Shown here piece by piece: positions 23,420 through 31,272 of a DNA stretch of 64,000 nt. A program made the position numbers and the translations under genes. Position 1 is the first letter of the stretch. The number at the start of each line of letters is the position of its first letter. The DNA is from Cellulomonas_A sp047229345. Its GTDB lineage: Bacteria; Actinomycetota; Actinomycetes; Actinomycetales; Cellulomonadaceae. The notes beneath the pieces were generated by a model. It did no database searches. It saw only the letters and a list, made by a program, of their open reading frames with translations, and had not been told where the DNA came from. The stretch is from contig NZ_JBFTER010000016.1 of assembly GCF_047229345.1 (NCBI RefSeq), positions 1 through 64,000 on the forward strand, read 5' to 3'.

Positions 23420-25573
23420 TCAGGCGTGCGGCGGCGCCGGCTGCGCGAGGACGACGCCGTCGGTGAACATGACCCCGTCGGAGAACCGGGCCTCGACCCG
23501 CCCGCCGCCGAACTGCTCGGCGTACAGCCGTGCGTACAGCCCGTCGGGAGCGGCCACGAGCTCGTCGTGCGAGCCGCGCTCGACCACGCGGCCGTCGTCG
23601 ACCACGAAGATGACGTCCGCGTCGCGGATCGTCGAGAGCCGGTGCGCGATCGCGAGCGTCGTCCGCTGTCGCACCGCCCGCGCGAGCGCACCCTGCACGA
23701 GCCGCTCGGACGCGCTGTCGAGCGCGGACGTCGCCTCGTCGAGGATGAGGACGCGAGGGTCCTTGAGCAGCACGCGCGCGATCGCGATCCGCTGCTTCTC
23801 CCCGCCGGACAGCCGGTAGCCGCGCTCACCCACGAGGGTCCGGTAGCCGTGCTCGAACGCCTCGATCCGGTCGTGGATGTTGGCCGCGCGGCACGCCTCG
23901 ACGAGCTCGTCGTCGGTCGCGTCGGGACGGGCGTAGCGCAGGTTGTCGGCGATCGTCGCGTGGAACAGGTACGGGTCCTGCGTGACCATGCCGACGGTGT
24001 CCGCGAGGCTCGAGAGCGCCAGGTCGCGGACGTCGTGGCCGTCGACGCGCACCGCGCCGCGGTCGACCTCGTACAGCCGCGGGACCAGGTAGCTGAGCGT
24101 CGTCTTGCCCGCGCCCGACGGCCCGACGAACGCGGCGAGCTGCCCGGGCTCGACGACGAGCGACACGTCGCGGACAGCCCACGGGCGCCGTCGGGAGCCG
24201 GCTAGCGCGTCGCCGGCGCCGGGTGCCGGCTCGTCGCGGGGCAGCCGGACCGCCCCGCCGCCGCCGGGGTGCCCGCCGCCGGACGGCGCCGCGAGACCGA
24301 CCATCGCCCCGCGCATGCCGAAGCCGCCGCCTCCGCGCCCTCCCGGCGCAGGTGCCGGCTGCGTCAGCCGCGGCGGGGGCGGGTACCGGAACCACACGTG
24401 GTCCAGCTCGACCCGGCCCTGCGTCCGCTGCGGGTCGAGGTGCACGGCGCCCGGCCGGTCGGTGATCGCCGGCGTGAGGTCCAGGTACTCGAAGATGCGC
24501 CGGAAGAGCGCGAGCGACGTCTGCACGTCGAGCGCGACGCGCATGAGGGAGATGACGGGCATGAGCAGGCGGGCCTGCAGCGTGGAGAACGCCACGAGCG
24601 TGCCGGCGGTCAGCGTGGCCGTCCCCGCACGTCCGGCGATCATGTAGCCCGCGACGAGGTACACGAGCGCCGGTGTGATCGCCATGAAGGCGGTGACGAC
24701 ACCGAAGAACCCCTGGCCGGCCATCGCCTGCCGCACCTGGAGGGTGACCTGGCGGTCGTTCTCCGCGCGGTACCGGGCGATCTCGGTGTCCGAGCGGTTG
24801 AACACCTTGGTCAGCAGCACCCCGGAGACGCTGAGCGCCTCCTCGGTGATCGCCGTCATGTCCGAGAGCGACTCCTGCGTCTGGCGCGCGATGACCTGCC
24901 GCCGGGCGCCGACGCGGCGCTGCAGCACGATGAACACCGGCATGAGCGCGACCGCGACGACCGTGAGCTGCCAGCTCAGCAGGAGCATCGCGACGAGCGA
25001 GGCGAGCACCGTGACGGTGTTCGACAGGATCGACGACGCGGTCGTGGTCAGCACGGAGCGGACGCCGCCGACGTCGTTCGCGAGGCGCGACTGGATGGAG
25101 CCGGTCTTCGTCGCGGTGAAGAACGCGAGCTCCATCCGCTCGAGGTGCTCGAACAGGCGGCCGCGCAGGTCGGCCATCGCGAGGTTGCCGATCTTGGTCG
25201 TGAGGTACGTCTGCCCCACCCCGATCGCGGCGCTCAGCAGCGGGATGACGATCATCGCGGCGACGAGCCCCGTGAGCAGCGGCAGGTCGACCCCGGAGCC
25301 GTCGACCGGGAACAGCGCGTCGTCGAACACCCTCTGCGTGAGGAACGGCGTGACGATCCCGAGGACCGACGCCACGACGATCGAGAGCGCGACGAGCAGC
25401 AGCGCCCCGCGGTGCGGCGCGAGCAGGGCGCCGATGCGCCGCAGCAGGCCCGCGTCGCCGGCGCGGGCGGAGGCAGCGGGCGCGGTCGTCGAGGTCGCAG
25501 TCTGTGCGGGGCCCGTCCCGGTGGGGGCGGTGGGGTGCGAGGTGCCGGGGATGCCGTCCGGCTCTGGGGTCAT
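23420..25573 (-). CDS. ABC transporter, fused permease and ATPase (exporter half-transporter)
   Basis: The 717-residue protein has an N-terminal six-helix exporter domain (about 50-350) and one nucleotide-binding domain with Walker A GPSGAGKTT, signature LSGGEKQRIAIARVLL, Walker B VLILDEATSALDS and the switch histidine in IAHRLSTI. It should work as a homodimer; the substrate is unknown. A glycine- and proline-rich insert of about 65 residues sits in the ATPase domain between the A-loop (HVWFRYP) and the first strand RDVSLVVEPG. The ATG at 25573 is 10 nt after the upstream stop; a TTG at 25591 would overlap that gene. Confidence 0.9.
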   Translation of the reverse strand: MTPEPDGIPGTSHPTAPTGTGPAQTATSTTAPAASARAGDAGLLRRIGALLAPHRGALLLVALSIVVASVLGIVTPFLTQRVFDDALFPVDGSGVDLPLLTGLVAAMIVIPLLSAAIGVGQTYLTTKIGNLAMADLRGRLFEHLERMELAFFTATKTGSIQSRLANDVGGVRSVLTTTASSILSNTVTVLASLVAMLLLSWQLTVVAVALMPVFIVLQRRVGARRQVIARQTQESLSDMTAITEEALSVSGVLLTKVFNRSDTEIARYRAENDRQVTLQVRQAMAGQGFFGVVTAFMAITPALVYLVAGYMIAGRAGTATLTAGTLVAFSTLQARLLMPVISLMRVALDVQTSLALFRRIFEYLDLTPAITDRPGAVHLDPQRTQGRVELDHVWFRYPPPPRLTQPAPAPGGRGGGGFGMRGAMVGLAAPSGGGHPGGGGAVRLPRDEPAPGAGDALAGSRRRPWAVRDVSLVVEPGQLAAFVGPSGAGKTTLSYLVPRLYEVDRGAVRVDGHDVRDLALSSLADTVGMVTQDPYLFHATIADNLRYARPDATDDELVEACRAANIHDRIEAFEHGYRTLVGERGYRLSGGEKQRIAIARVLLKDPRVLILDEATSALDSASERLVQGALARAVRQRTTLAIAHRLSTIRDADVIFVVDDGRVVERGSHDELVAAPDGLYARLYAEQFGGGRVEARFSDGVMFTDGVVLAQPAPPHA

Positions 25574-25583
25574 GGGACCAGTC

Positions 25584-26690
25584 TCAGGCAAGCGTGGCCT
25601 CGACCGCGCGGGCGACGAGCGCCGAGTCGTCCGCCCCGTCCTCGCGCCACCGGCGCTGCTGGATCGCGCCGTTGCCGCGCGCGAAGACCTCCTTGACGTG
25701 GCTCGTCACCCACTCGAGGTCGCCGGAGGCCTCGAGCGCCGGCCGCACGTGGGCGAGGAGCCCGGCGACCACGTCGGCGGCGGGCACCGTGGTGCCGTGC
25801 ACCGGGTCGACGAGCCCGCCGCTCAGGCCGGAGCGTGCCGCACGCCACGCGGCGACGCGCACGAGCTCGGTGCGGGGTTGCTCGAGGAAGGTCGGCTGCT
25901 GCGCCTCGGCGACCGCCGTGTCGGCGAGCGCGCGGACGAGGGCGCCCTGCAGCACCGCGTCAGCGGGGTCCAGGCAGACGTCCGGCACCCGCACCTCGAC
26001 GGTGGGGTAGCGCGCGGACAGCCGGGCGTCGAAGTAGACCATCCCGTCGTCGAGGATCGTGCCGCTCGCCAGGAGGTCCCGGACGACGGAGCGGTACGTC
26101 GCGACGTCGCCGAAGGGGGCGGTCGGCCCGGCGGTCGGCCACCGTCCCCACACCTGCGAGCGGAAGCTCGCGTAGCTCGTGTCCTCGCCCTGGTGGTAGG
26201 GGCTGTTCGCGCTGAGGGCGAGGAGCACCGGTGTCCAGCGGCGCAGGTGGTCGATGATGACGACACCTTCGTGGTCGTCCTGCACCTCCACGTGGACGTG
26301 GCAGCCGCACGTCAGCTGGTCGCGCGCGACCTGCCCGAACTCGGTCCGGATCAGCCGGGCCCGGTGGTTCGCGATGACGGTGGCTGCGACACGCTGGGGT
26401 GCGGTCCCGAGAGCGGCGACGCGCGCGCCCGCGTGCTGGGCGGACGCGTCGGCCCGAGCACGCCCCGACCGCACCTCCGTCAGCAGCGCGTCGAGGTCGG
26501 TGCACGGGTGCGTCGAGGTCTCGACCTGCTCCTGCGTGAACTCCTTCTCGAGCTCGCCGCCCGGTGTGGAGTCGGGGACCGGCTCGGGCCTGCCGGCGGA
26601 CGCGTGCTGCAGCACCGCGGCGGCCACCGCTCGCGGCGCCCCGTCGGGGGAGACGAGCAGGAACTCTTCCTCGATTCCGATGCTGCGCAT
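25584..26690 (-). CDS. YbdK-type carboxylate-amine ligase (glutamate-cysteine ligase-like)
   Basis: The 368-residue protein belongs to the GCS2/YbdK family, with IGIEEEFLLV at the N-terminus (metal-binding glutamates), CGCHVHVEVQD, LSANSPYHQGEDTSYASFRSQ and the C-terminal VTSHVKEVFARGNGA. YbdK has weak glutamate-cysteine ligase activity in E. coli; the true substrate of the actinobacterial members is not known. The gene is followed by the ABC exporter with only 10 nt between, so both may form an operon. The ATG at 26690 is preferred; a GTG lies two codons upstream. Confidence 0.88.
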   Translation of the reverse strand: MRSIGIEEEFLLVSPDGAPRAVAAAVLQHASAGRPEPVPDSTPGGELEKEFTQEQVETSTHPCTDLDALLTEVRSGRARADASAQHAGARVAALGTAPQRVAATVIANHRARLIRTEFGQVARDQLTCGCHVHVEVQDDHEGVVIIDHLRRWTPVLLALSANSPYHQGEDTSYASFRSQVWGRWPTAGPTAPFGDVATYRSVVRDLLASGTILDDGMVYFDARLSARYPTVEVRVPDVCLDPADAVLQGALVRALADTAVAEAQQPTFLEQPRTELVRVAAWRAARSGLSGGLVDPVHGTTVPAADVVAGLLAHVRPALEASGDLEWVTSHVKEVFARGNGAIQQRRWREDGADDSALVARAVEATLA

Positions 26691-26835
26691 GCGCACAGTG
26701 TGGAGGCGAGCGGCGGGTGTGTCCTGTGCAGGAGGTGCGCGAAGGGGCGAGGGAGAGGGAACGAGCTCAGAAGGGCCTCGGGGCTCGACCTCGGGCTCTG
26801 TCGTGCCGATACGAAGCAGGAGGCATCGAGCAGTG

Positions 26836-26848
26836 CGATAACGGAAAC
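26836..26848 (+). repeat. Distal copy of the CGATAACGGAAAC repeat
   Basis: CGATAACGGAAAC here is the exact reverse complement of 26937-26949, giving a 13-bp inverted repeat with 88 bp between. It lies about 145 bp upstream of the YbdK-type gene. Confidence 0.75.
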
Positions 26849-26940
26849 ATGCGTTCTCGTTCCTGGTCCTGGCGCAGTTCGGCCGGCCCGGCGTGCGCGC
26901 CGCGCACGGACGCAAGGAGGGGAGAGGAAGGGGCGTGTTT

Positions 26941-26969
26941 CCGTTATCGATTGCGTGACGCGATAACGG
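26941..26969. promoter_or_regulatory. 29-bp inverted repeat before the degenerate recombinase gene
   Basis: CCGTTATCG (26941-26949), an 11-nt spacer, and CGATAACGG (26961-26969). Seen as 11-bp arms the site has a 7-nt spacer with 9 of 11 bases matching, the geometry of a tyrosine-recombinase core site. It could equally be a repressor operator. It lies 41 bp before the ATG. Confidence 0.6.
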
Positions 26970-27010
26970 ACCGCGCCCGTGGTGTGGGTGAGAACCGGTA
27001 CACCTGTGCC

Positions 27011-27862
27011 ATGAGCAGCGCAGGTCGAACCCTGACCATCCACGACGTGACCGACCGGTACCTCGCCGGGCTGGAGGCGTCAGCGTCCACGCAGCGTCAG
27101 CGCCGATGGGCCCTGCGCGACCTGTGCGAGCACGCGGAGGAGGCCGGGCGCGGCCACGCGCAGGACGCGCTGCAGCCCGATGCCCTCGCGGCCTGGCTCG
27201 CCGCCCGGGAGACCCCCGAGGACGGACGACCCGCCTCCGTCGCCGGGGTCCGCGCGCGCGCGAGCGCCGCCCGGGCGCTCACCGAGTACGTGCGTGACCA
27301 CCACCTCGTCCCCGGGCTCGCCGACGTCGGGGACGCCCTCAGCCGACCGGACACGGCGGCCGCGGTCCACGACCCGCGTGCAGGCCGGTACCTGCTGTCC
27401 ATGGCCTCCTCGGGCAGCCCCTGGGGAGTCCCCGCCGCCGTCTGGGCACGCTTCTCCGCGCATGTCCACCTGCTCGCCGCCACGGGCGCCGGCGAGAACG
27501 ACCTGGCGCGGCTGCGCGTCGAGGACCTCGGACCGCGCCGCGACGTCGTGACGCTGCGCGCCGGGTCCATGCCTCTGCCCGACCCCGCCCGCCGTTCGCT
27601 CGAGGTGTGGCTCGCCGCCCGGAGCGACGTCGTGCGCCGGCTCAGCGGATCGGACCCGGCGGCGCTGTGGATCCGGATCCACCCGGGCAAGGACCGCCGC
27701 ACCGGCGTCATCGCCCCGGCGGGACTCGCGATCAGCGCGCGGGGGCTGCGCCTGTCGTTCCAGACCGTGCGGGCCGCCCTCGCCGCCGAGGACCCACGCG
27801 TCGCCGAGGTCAGCGTCCGGGACGTCCGGGCGCTGGGTCGGCTCGAGGACGCCCGCGCCTGA
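27011..27862 (+). CDS. Degenerate tyrosine recombinase-like protein, catalytic residues lost
   Basis: The 283-residue protein has an alpha-helical SAM-like N-terminal domain (about 10-115) and a catalytic-domain-like part (about 135-283) with HVHLLAATGAGENDLARLRVED, which aligns with the box I region of XerC/XerD (ATGLRxSELxxL). The box I arginine is replaced, the HxLR motif reads VRDVR without the histidine, and the protein ends before the second histidine and the nucleophilic tyrosine. It is therefore probably not a recombinase; it may bind DNA only, or be decaying. It converges with an intact recombinase gene. Confidence 0.65.
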   Translation: MSSAGRTLTIHDVTDRYLAGLEASASTQRQRRWALRDLCEHAEEAGRGHAQDALQPDALAAWLAARETPEDGRPASVAGVRARASAARALTEYVRDHHLVPGLADVGDALSRPDTAAAVHDPRAGRYLLSMASSGSPWGVPAAVWARFSAHVHLLAATGAGENDLARLRVEDLGPRRDVVTLRAGSMPLPDPARRSLEVWLAARSDVVRRLSGSDPAALWIRIHPGKDRRTGVIAPAGLAISARGLRLSFQTVRAALAAEDPRVAEVSVRDVRALGRLEDARA

Positions 27863-27960
27863 CACGTGCGTGCGGTGCACATCCGCGGGACGGTCGCGCT
27901 CGGGGACGCCCGCGCCTGAGACGTGCGTGCGGTGCGCATGAGCGGGACGGTCGCGCGCCG
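27847..27960 (+). repeat. 57-bp tandem duplication at the end of the degenerate recombinase gene
   Basis: Units 27847-27903 and 27904-27960 both begin GGACGCCCGCGCCTGA and are largely identical. The period of 57 nt is 19 codons, so each copy carries the same terminal DARA-stop in the same frame. The gene ends in the first unit. Confidence 0.85.
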
Positions 27961-28015
27961 GCGACGCCGCGGGGTGCGCCCCGGCACGATGCTGCCCGGC
28001 ACCGTCCTGCCCGTG

Positions 28016-29179
28016 TCAGCGCCGCGCGTCGACCACCGCGTCGGGACGCGTGACCTCGTGCACCAGGTGCGCGCCGGGGTTCGCCTCGACCGCGTCGCGC
28101 AGGCCGTACCCGACCGACTGCAGGTACCTCTTCGTGGTGTCGAGGCTCTCGTGCCCGAGCAGCTCCATCACCTCGACGATCGACGCCGAGCTGTTCACGA
28201 GCTGGGTCGCGAACGTGTGCCGCAACGCGTGCACGCACGACTCGCCGCGCGGCGTGATCCCGGCGCGCGCGTACCAGCGGTAGACGAGGTGCTGCATGGC
28301 GCGAGGCGTGAACGGCCGCCCGTCCCGCTGCACGAAGAGCGCCTCCGCCGGCCGCGGCTCGCCGAGCCCGTGCTCCCGCTCCGCGAGGTACGTCTGGAGG
28401 GTGCCGACGGTCGCACGCGCCAGCGGGACGGTGCGGTGCTTGTTACCCTTGCCGAGGACGTGCAGGTGCGGGGAGCCGGTGAGGTCACGCACGTCCCCGA
28501 CGGTGACCGCGCACGCCTCGGAGAGCCGGATCCCCGACGTCAGCAGGACCGACGCCAGCGCCAGGTCCCGCGCAGGCCACGGACGCCGCGACGTCCGGGC
28601 GGCGTCGGCGGTGGCGACCGTCCGCAGCAAGCGTTCCGCCTCGTGGAGCTCGAAGGGCGTGGGGGAGTAGGTGGGCTTGGGGCCTCTGCTGATGCGCGGG
28701 TCCTTCATCGGGTTCGCCGCCAGGAGGCCGTGTGCGCGCGCGTGCTCGCACAGCGCCGTCCACGCGGCCGCCGCACGTCGGCGGGTCGAGGCGCGGCGCG
28801 GCTCCGTCTCGATCCCGGGGCGGACGACGCGGCGCCGGTCCGGGGCCTGCGACCCGAACGCGGCGAACGCCTCCGCGAGGTGACGTGGGTGCAGGTCGCC
28901 GAGCGTCAGCACGGACACGAGCCGGACCGTCTCGTGGTACGTCGTCGGGCTCACACCCGCCGGCACCCGCTGCGAGGCGGCGCCCTCGAGAGACGGCGGC
29001 ACGTGTCGCCCCAGGACCTCGGTCAGCGCACGCGCGACCAGCTGCACGTCGGCGACGTACGCACGGACCGTCGCGCGGGACTTCTCGCCCGTGAGGACGG
29101 TGACCCAGTCGACGAAGACGGGCAGCAGCGGCGAGTCGGGGCTGACGTCGACCTCGTCCGCGAAGCTCAGGCCGCCCAT
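28016..29179 (-). CDS. Tyrosine recombinase/integrase (XerC/XerD-like), intact
   Basis: The 387-residue protein has an N-terminal core-binding domain and a complete catalytic domain: box I arginine in TSGIRLSEAC, the lysine in LGKGNKHRTVPL, HALRHTFATQL with H and R, the second histidine in ELLGHESLDTT and the nucleophilic tyrosine in TTKRYLQ. It probably cuts and rejoins DNA at a specific site. The N-terminal half is longer than in XerC and more variable. ATG at 29179 is chosen as the first methionine before SFADEVDV; an upstream GTG at 29206 is possible. Not the chromosomal XerC/D by context: no xer neighbours are present. Confidence 0.88.
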   Translation of the reverse strand: MGGLSFADEVDVSPDSPLLPVFVDWVTVLTGEKSRATVRAYVADVQLVARALTEVLGRHVPPSLEGAASQRVPAGVSPTTYHETVRLVSVLTLGDLHPRHLAEAFAAFGSQAPDRRRVVRPGIETEPRRASTRRRAAAAWTALCEHARAHGLLAANPMKDPRISRGPKPTYSPTPFELHEAERLLRTVATADAARTSRRPWPARDLALASVLLTSGIRLSEACAVTVGDVRDLTGSPHLHVLGKGNKHRTVPLARATVGTLQTYLAEREHGLGEPRPAEALFVQRDGRPFTPRAMQHLVYRWYARAGITPRGESCVHALRHTFATQLVNSSASIVEVMELLGHESLDTTKRYLQSVGYGLRDAVEANPGAHLVHEVTRPDAVVDARR

Positions 29180-29287
29180 ACGGGCAGTCTGCCGCCCGCC
29201 ACCCACATGACCGCACCGACGCTCTCAGGACCGGCGCGGCGCCCAGAGCACCGGCGTCTCGAGGAAGCTGCCGTCGTCCCGGTACCC

Positions 29288-30301
29288 CTACGCGCGCCCG
29301 GCGACCACGCCCTCGTCGGAGATGTCCCCGGGGGACGACCACCCGCCCGGGCCGATGTGCGGCGGCTGCTCGGTGCCGAGGGCCGGCAGGCGCACGACCG
29401 ACCCGCGGGACCTCGGCCACACGGCGGCCGCCTCGTACCCGGTCTCGGTCACCTGCCAGCCCGCCACGTCGCCACGCTCGTTGATGCCGGTCGCCCACGC
29501 CATGCCGGGCACCGCGGTCATGCGACCCGTGCGCACCGACCACAGGAAGCCGGCGGAGCCGGTCTCGACGGTCGACGTCCCGACGACGTCCCCGGCGTCG
29601 TTGATGTCCGCGGCCCACGACTGCCCGTCCTCCCGGACTGCCCCGAGATCCGTCATCACCCCGGTGCCGGGGTCCCACACGAAGGCCCTCCAGCGCTGGT
29701 CCTCCCGCATCGCCTGCCCGACGACCTGACCGGCGTCGTTGATGCCGTGCGCCTCCGACGTCGTCCCGCCGAGAGTCCCGAGGTCGTCCATCCGCCCGGT
29801 GGCCGGGTCCCACAGGAAGGCGCGGGCGGGACCTTCCGTCTGCAGCCGGGAGTGCCCGACGACCTGACCGGCGTCGTTGATCGCCTGCCCGTACGCGGCG
29901 TTGCCCGTGCCGAGCGCGCCCAGCCAGGTGACCTGCCCGGTCGCGACGTCCCAGACGAAAGGTCGGATCGCCGTGTACATCCCCCCTCCGGTACCCACGA
30001 CCTGACCGAGCTCGTTGATCCCCGTCGCCGACGAGGACGGGTACCGGTCGTCGGGGAACAGCGTCATCGAGCCGTCCGGCTGCCAGACGACGGCATGCGG
30101 CACGGTGTCGCCGTTCACCCACCCCGCGACCTGGCCGGAGGAGTTCACGTCGCGTGCGACGGCATGCTGCTGCGAGGGTGCGGAGAGCGCCTCGATCGAC
30201 CACACCGGCCGGGGTCCCGGCAGCCCGGCCGTGGCCGGGGGCGTGGGCACCGCTGCCACGAGAACCGCGGCCAGCGCGACGACCATCCCTCGACGAGCCA
30301 T
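29288..30301 (-). CDS. Secreted HAF-repeat protein
   Basis: The 337-residue protein has a signal peptide (MARRGMVVALAAVLVAAVPT, cleavage near TAG, about residue 26) and about six repeats of 40-50 residues centred on INDAGQVVG or variants, each followed by FVWDPATG-like segments. This is the pattern of the extracellular HAF repeat family; a beta-propeller-like fold is likely, function unknown. GGAGG lies 7 nt before the ATG at 30301. No membrane anchor or sorting signal is visible at the C-terminus, which ends abruptly in a repeat (VVAGRA), so the protein could be truncated. Confidence 0.8.
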   Translation of the reverse strand: MARRGMVVALAAVLVAAVPTPPATAGLPGPRPVWSIEALSAPSQQHAVARDVNSSGQVAGWVNGDTVPHAVVWQPDGSMTLFPDDRYPSSSATGINELGQVVGTGGGMYTAIRPFVWDVATGQVTWLGALGTGNAAYGQAINDAGQVVGHSRLQTEGPARAFLWDPATGRMDDLGTLGGTTSEAHGINDAGQVVGQAMREDQRWRAFVWDPGTGVMTDLGAVREDGQSWAADINDAGDVVGTSTVETGSAGFLWSVRTGRMTAVPGMAWATGINERGDVAGWQVTETGYEAAAVWPRSRGSVVRLPALGTEQPPHIGPGGWSSPGDISDEGVVAGRA

Positions 30302-30606
30302 CGTGCGCCTCCGCATCGCTCGAGCACGGACGAGTCGGATCGACCGACGTCCTGAGGCCCAACCTAGGAAGCGCCCGCCTGCAGGAGAAGGGCGGAAAGG
30401 GCAGAGCGCCGGGCGCGGGGGAGTGCGCGCGACGGCGCCAGCGCAGAGGCCCGTGCTCGACCGGGAGTGCGCGGTGCAGGCAGCGACGCGAGGACCGTGC
30501 CGTGCACCGGTCCGAGCAGTGATGGCCGGCGTCGACGGAGGGGAGCGGCGGCGCACCGCCACCGAGGCGCTAGAGTCAAGCGCGTGCCTGCTGGACGTAA
30601 TACGTA

Positions 30607-30622
30607 GATAATGTCCGTTATG
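30607..30622. promoter_or_regulatory. AT-rich palindrome A
   Basis: GATAATGTCCGTTATG; the inner arms ATAATG and CGTTAT pair with one mismatch. It lies in an imperfect 11-2-11 repeat at 30603-30626. Thirteen of 16 bases equal the site at 31211-31226. Confidence 0.6.
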
Positions 30623-30726
30623 TACGCACTTGGGGCGGGCGCAGCTGGACTGGTGGGCGAGGCGCTCCGGAGGCTGTGAGCACGCCGGGCATCCGGCCTG
30701 CGACATGCCACGCGTCCGCGAGCGCC

Positions 30727-30774
30727 GAGGCATCGAGGCGTCGAGGCGTCGAGGCGTCGAGGCGTCGAGGCGTC
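30727..30774 (+). repeat. 8-bp tandem repeat, six copies
   Basis: GAGGCATC followed by five perfect copies of GAGGCGTC. The unit length is not a multiple of three, so it is not a coding repeat. Confidence 0.9.
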
Positions 30775-30942
30775 GAGCACACCGTGCGCCCGGCGCAGCA
30801 CGCATCGACTCGGCCGGCGGAGCAGGGCGTCGGGGCGACCTCGGCGCCGGTGCTACCTCAGCCTGCCGAGCAGCTCCGGGACCGAGACTTTCGCGGGGAC
30901 GTCGAAGCGTCGGGCGTTCGGGCGGCGCTCCCGCCGGCGTGC

Positions 30943-30996
30943 TCGTACCGGGCGGCTCCGACGCAGCAGCGGCCGTGTCGGAGCCGCCCGGTACGA
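30943..30996. repeat. 20-bp perfect inverted repeat with 14-nt loop
   Basis: Left arm 30943-30962 (starts TCGTACCGGG), loop 30963-30976, right arm 30977-30996 as exact reverse complement. It would form a very stable stem in RNA or in single-stranded DNA. No gene ends close to it. Confidence 0.9.
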
Positions 30997-31210
30997 ACGG
31001 ACGAGCTGTCGGCAGCCGAGTCGACGCGGCGACACTGACGCCGGGCTCCATCAGGCGCCGACACGCGCAGGACGTTGCCGCGTTCGTCGTCGTGCGCTCG
31101 AACCGGCGGGCGCCACGGCGGGACCGGACTCGATGCGCGGAACACCGGGTCGGGCACCGCAGCCGGAAGCCCCTTCTCCGCGCTCTCTCCGCCTCCTGGT
31201 GTAACGCCGA

Positions 31211-31226
31211 TAATGCACATTATGAC
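31211..31226. promoter_or_regulatory. AT-rich palindrome B
   Basis: GATAATGCACATTATG, with perfect arms ATAATG and CATTAT around CA. An outer pair ACGCCG (31205-31210) and CGGCGT (31233-31238) encloses it, and ACATTATG is followed directly by ACATTACG. Confidence 0.6.
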
Positions 31227-31272
31227 ATTACGGCGTGGAGCGGCGGCCTCGTCCGGTCCCCGACGCGTCGGC

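Larger units (their letters stand above)
26691..27010. other. Divergent intergenic region with ATAACGGA half-sites
   Basis: This 320-nt region separates the YbdK-type gene from the first recombinase gene. It is less G+C-rich than its surroundings and carries the CGATAACGG repeats described separately. No gene is credible here; an apparent reading frame across it only extends the recombinase upstream without a ribosome binding site. Confidence 0.6.
30302..31272. other. Gene-poor accessory segment with repeats and palindromes
   Basis: Across 971 nt no reading frame has the composition of a real gene. Frames that are open are rich in arginine, serine and proline and lack ribosome binding sites. 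The segment contains two AT-rich palindromes (30607-30622, 31211-31226), an 8-bp tandem repeat and a 20-bp inverted repeat. It may be the remains of an insertion. Confidence 0.6.

Noticed and set aside
26941..26969. Chromosomal dif site
   Set aside because: The geometry resembles a recombinase core, but the arms do not match the usual XerC/XerD consensus, and an extra half-site 88 bp away fits an operator or integrase site better.
26564..27862. A 432-codon version of the degenerate recombinase gene
   Set aside because: The extension overlaps the start of the YbdK-type gene and the palindromic region; codon pattern changes at 27011, where the ATG begins a normal helical domain.
27923..30355. 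An 810-codon plus-strand frame across the intact recombinase and the HAF gene
   Set aside because: It crosses two genes on the other strand that have clear motifs and start signals; translation is Arg-rich noise.
30620..30679. A 19-codon ATG frame starting inside palindrome A
   Set aside because: No ribosome binding site and too short to judge; the ATG is part of the palindrome.
30727..30774. CRISPR-like array
   Set aside because: The units are 8 bp and contiguous without spacers, so it is a simple tandem repeat.
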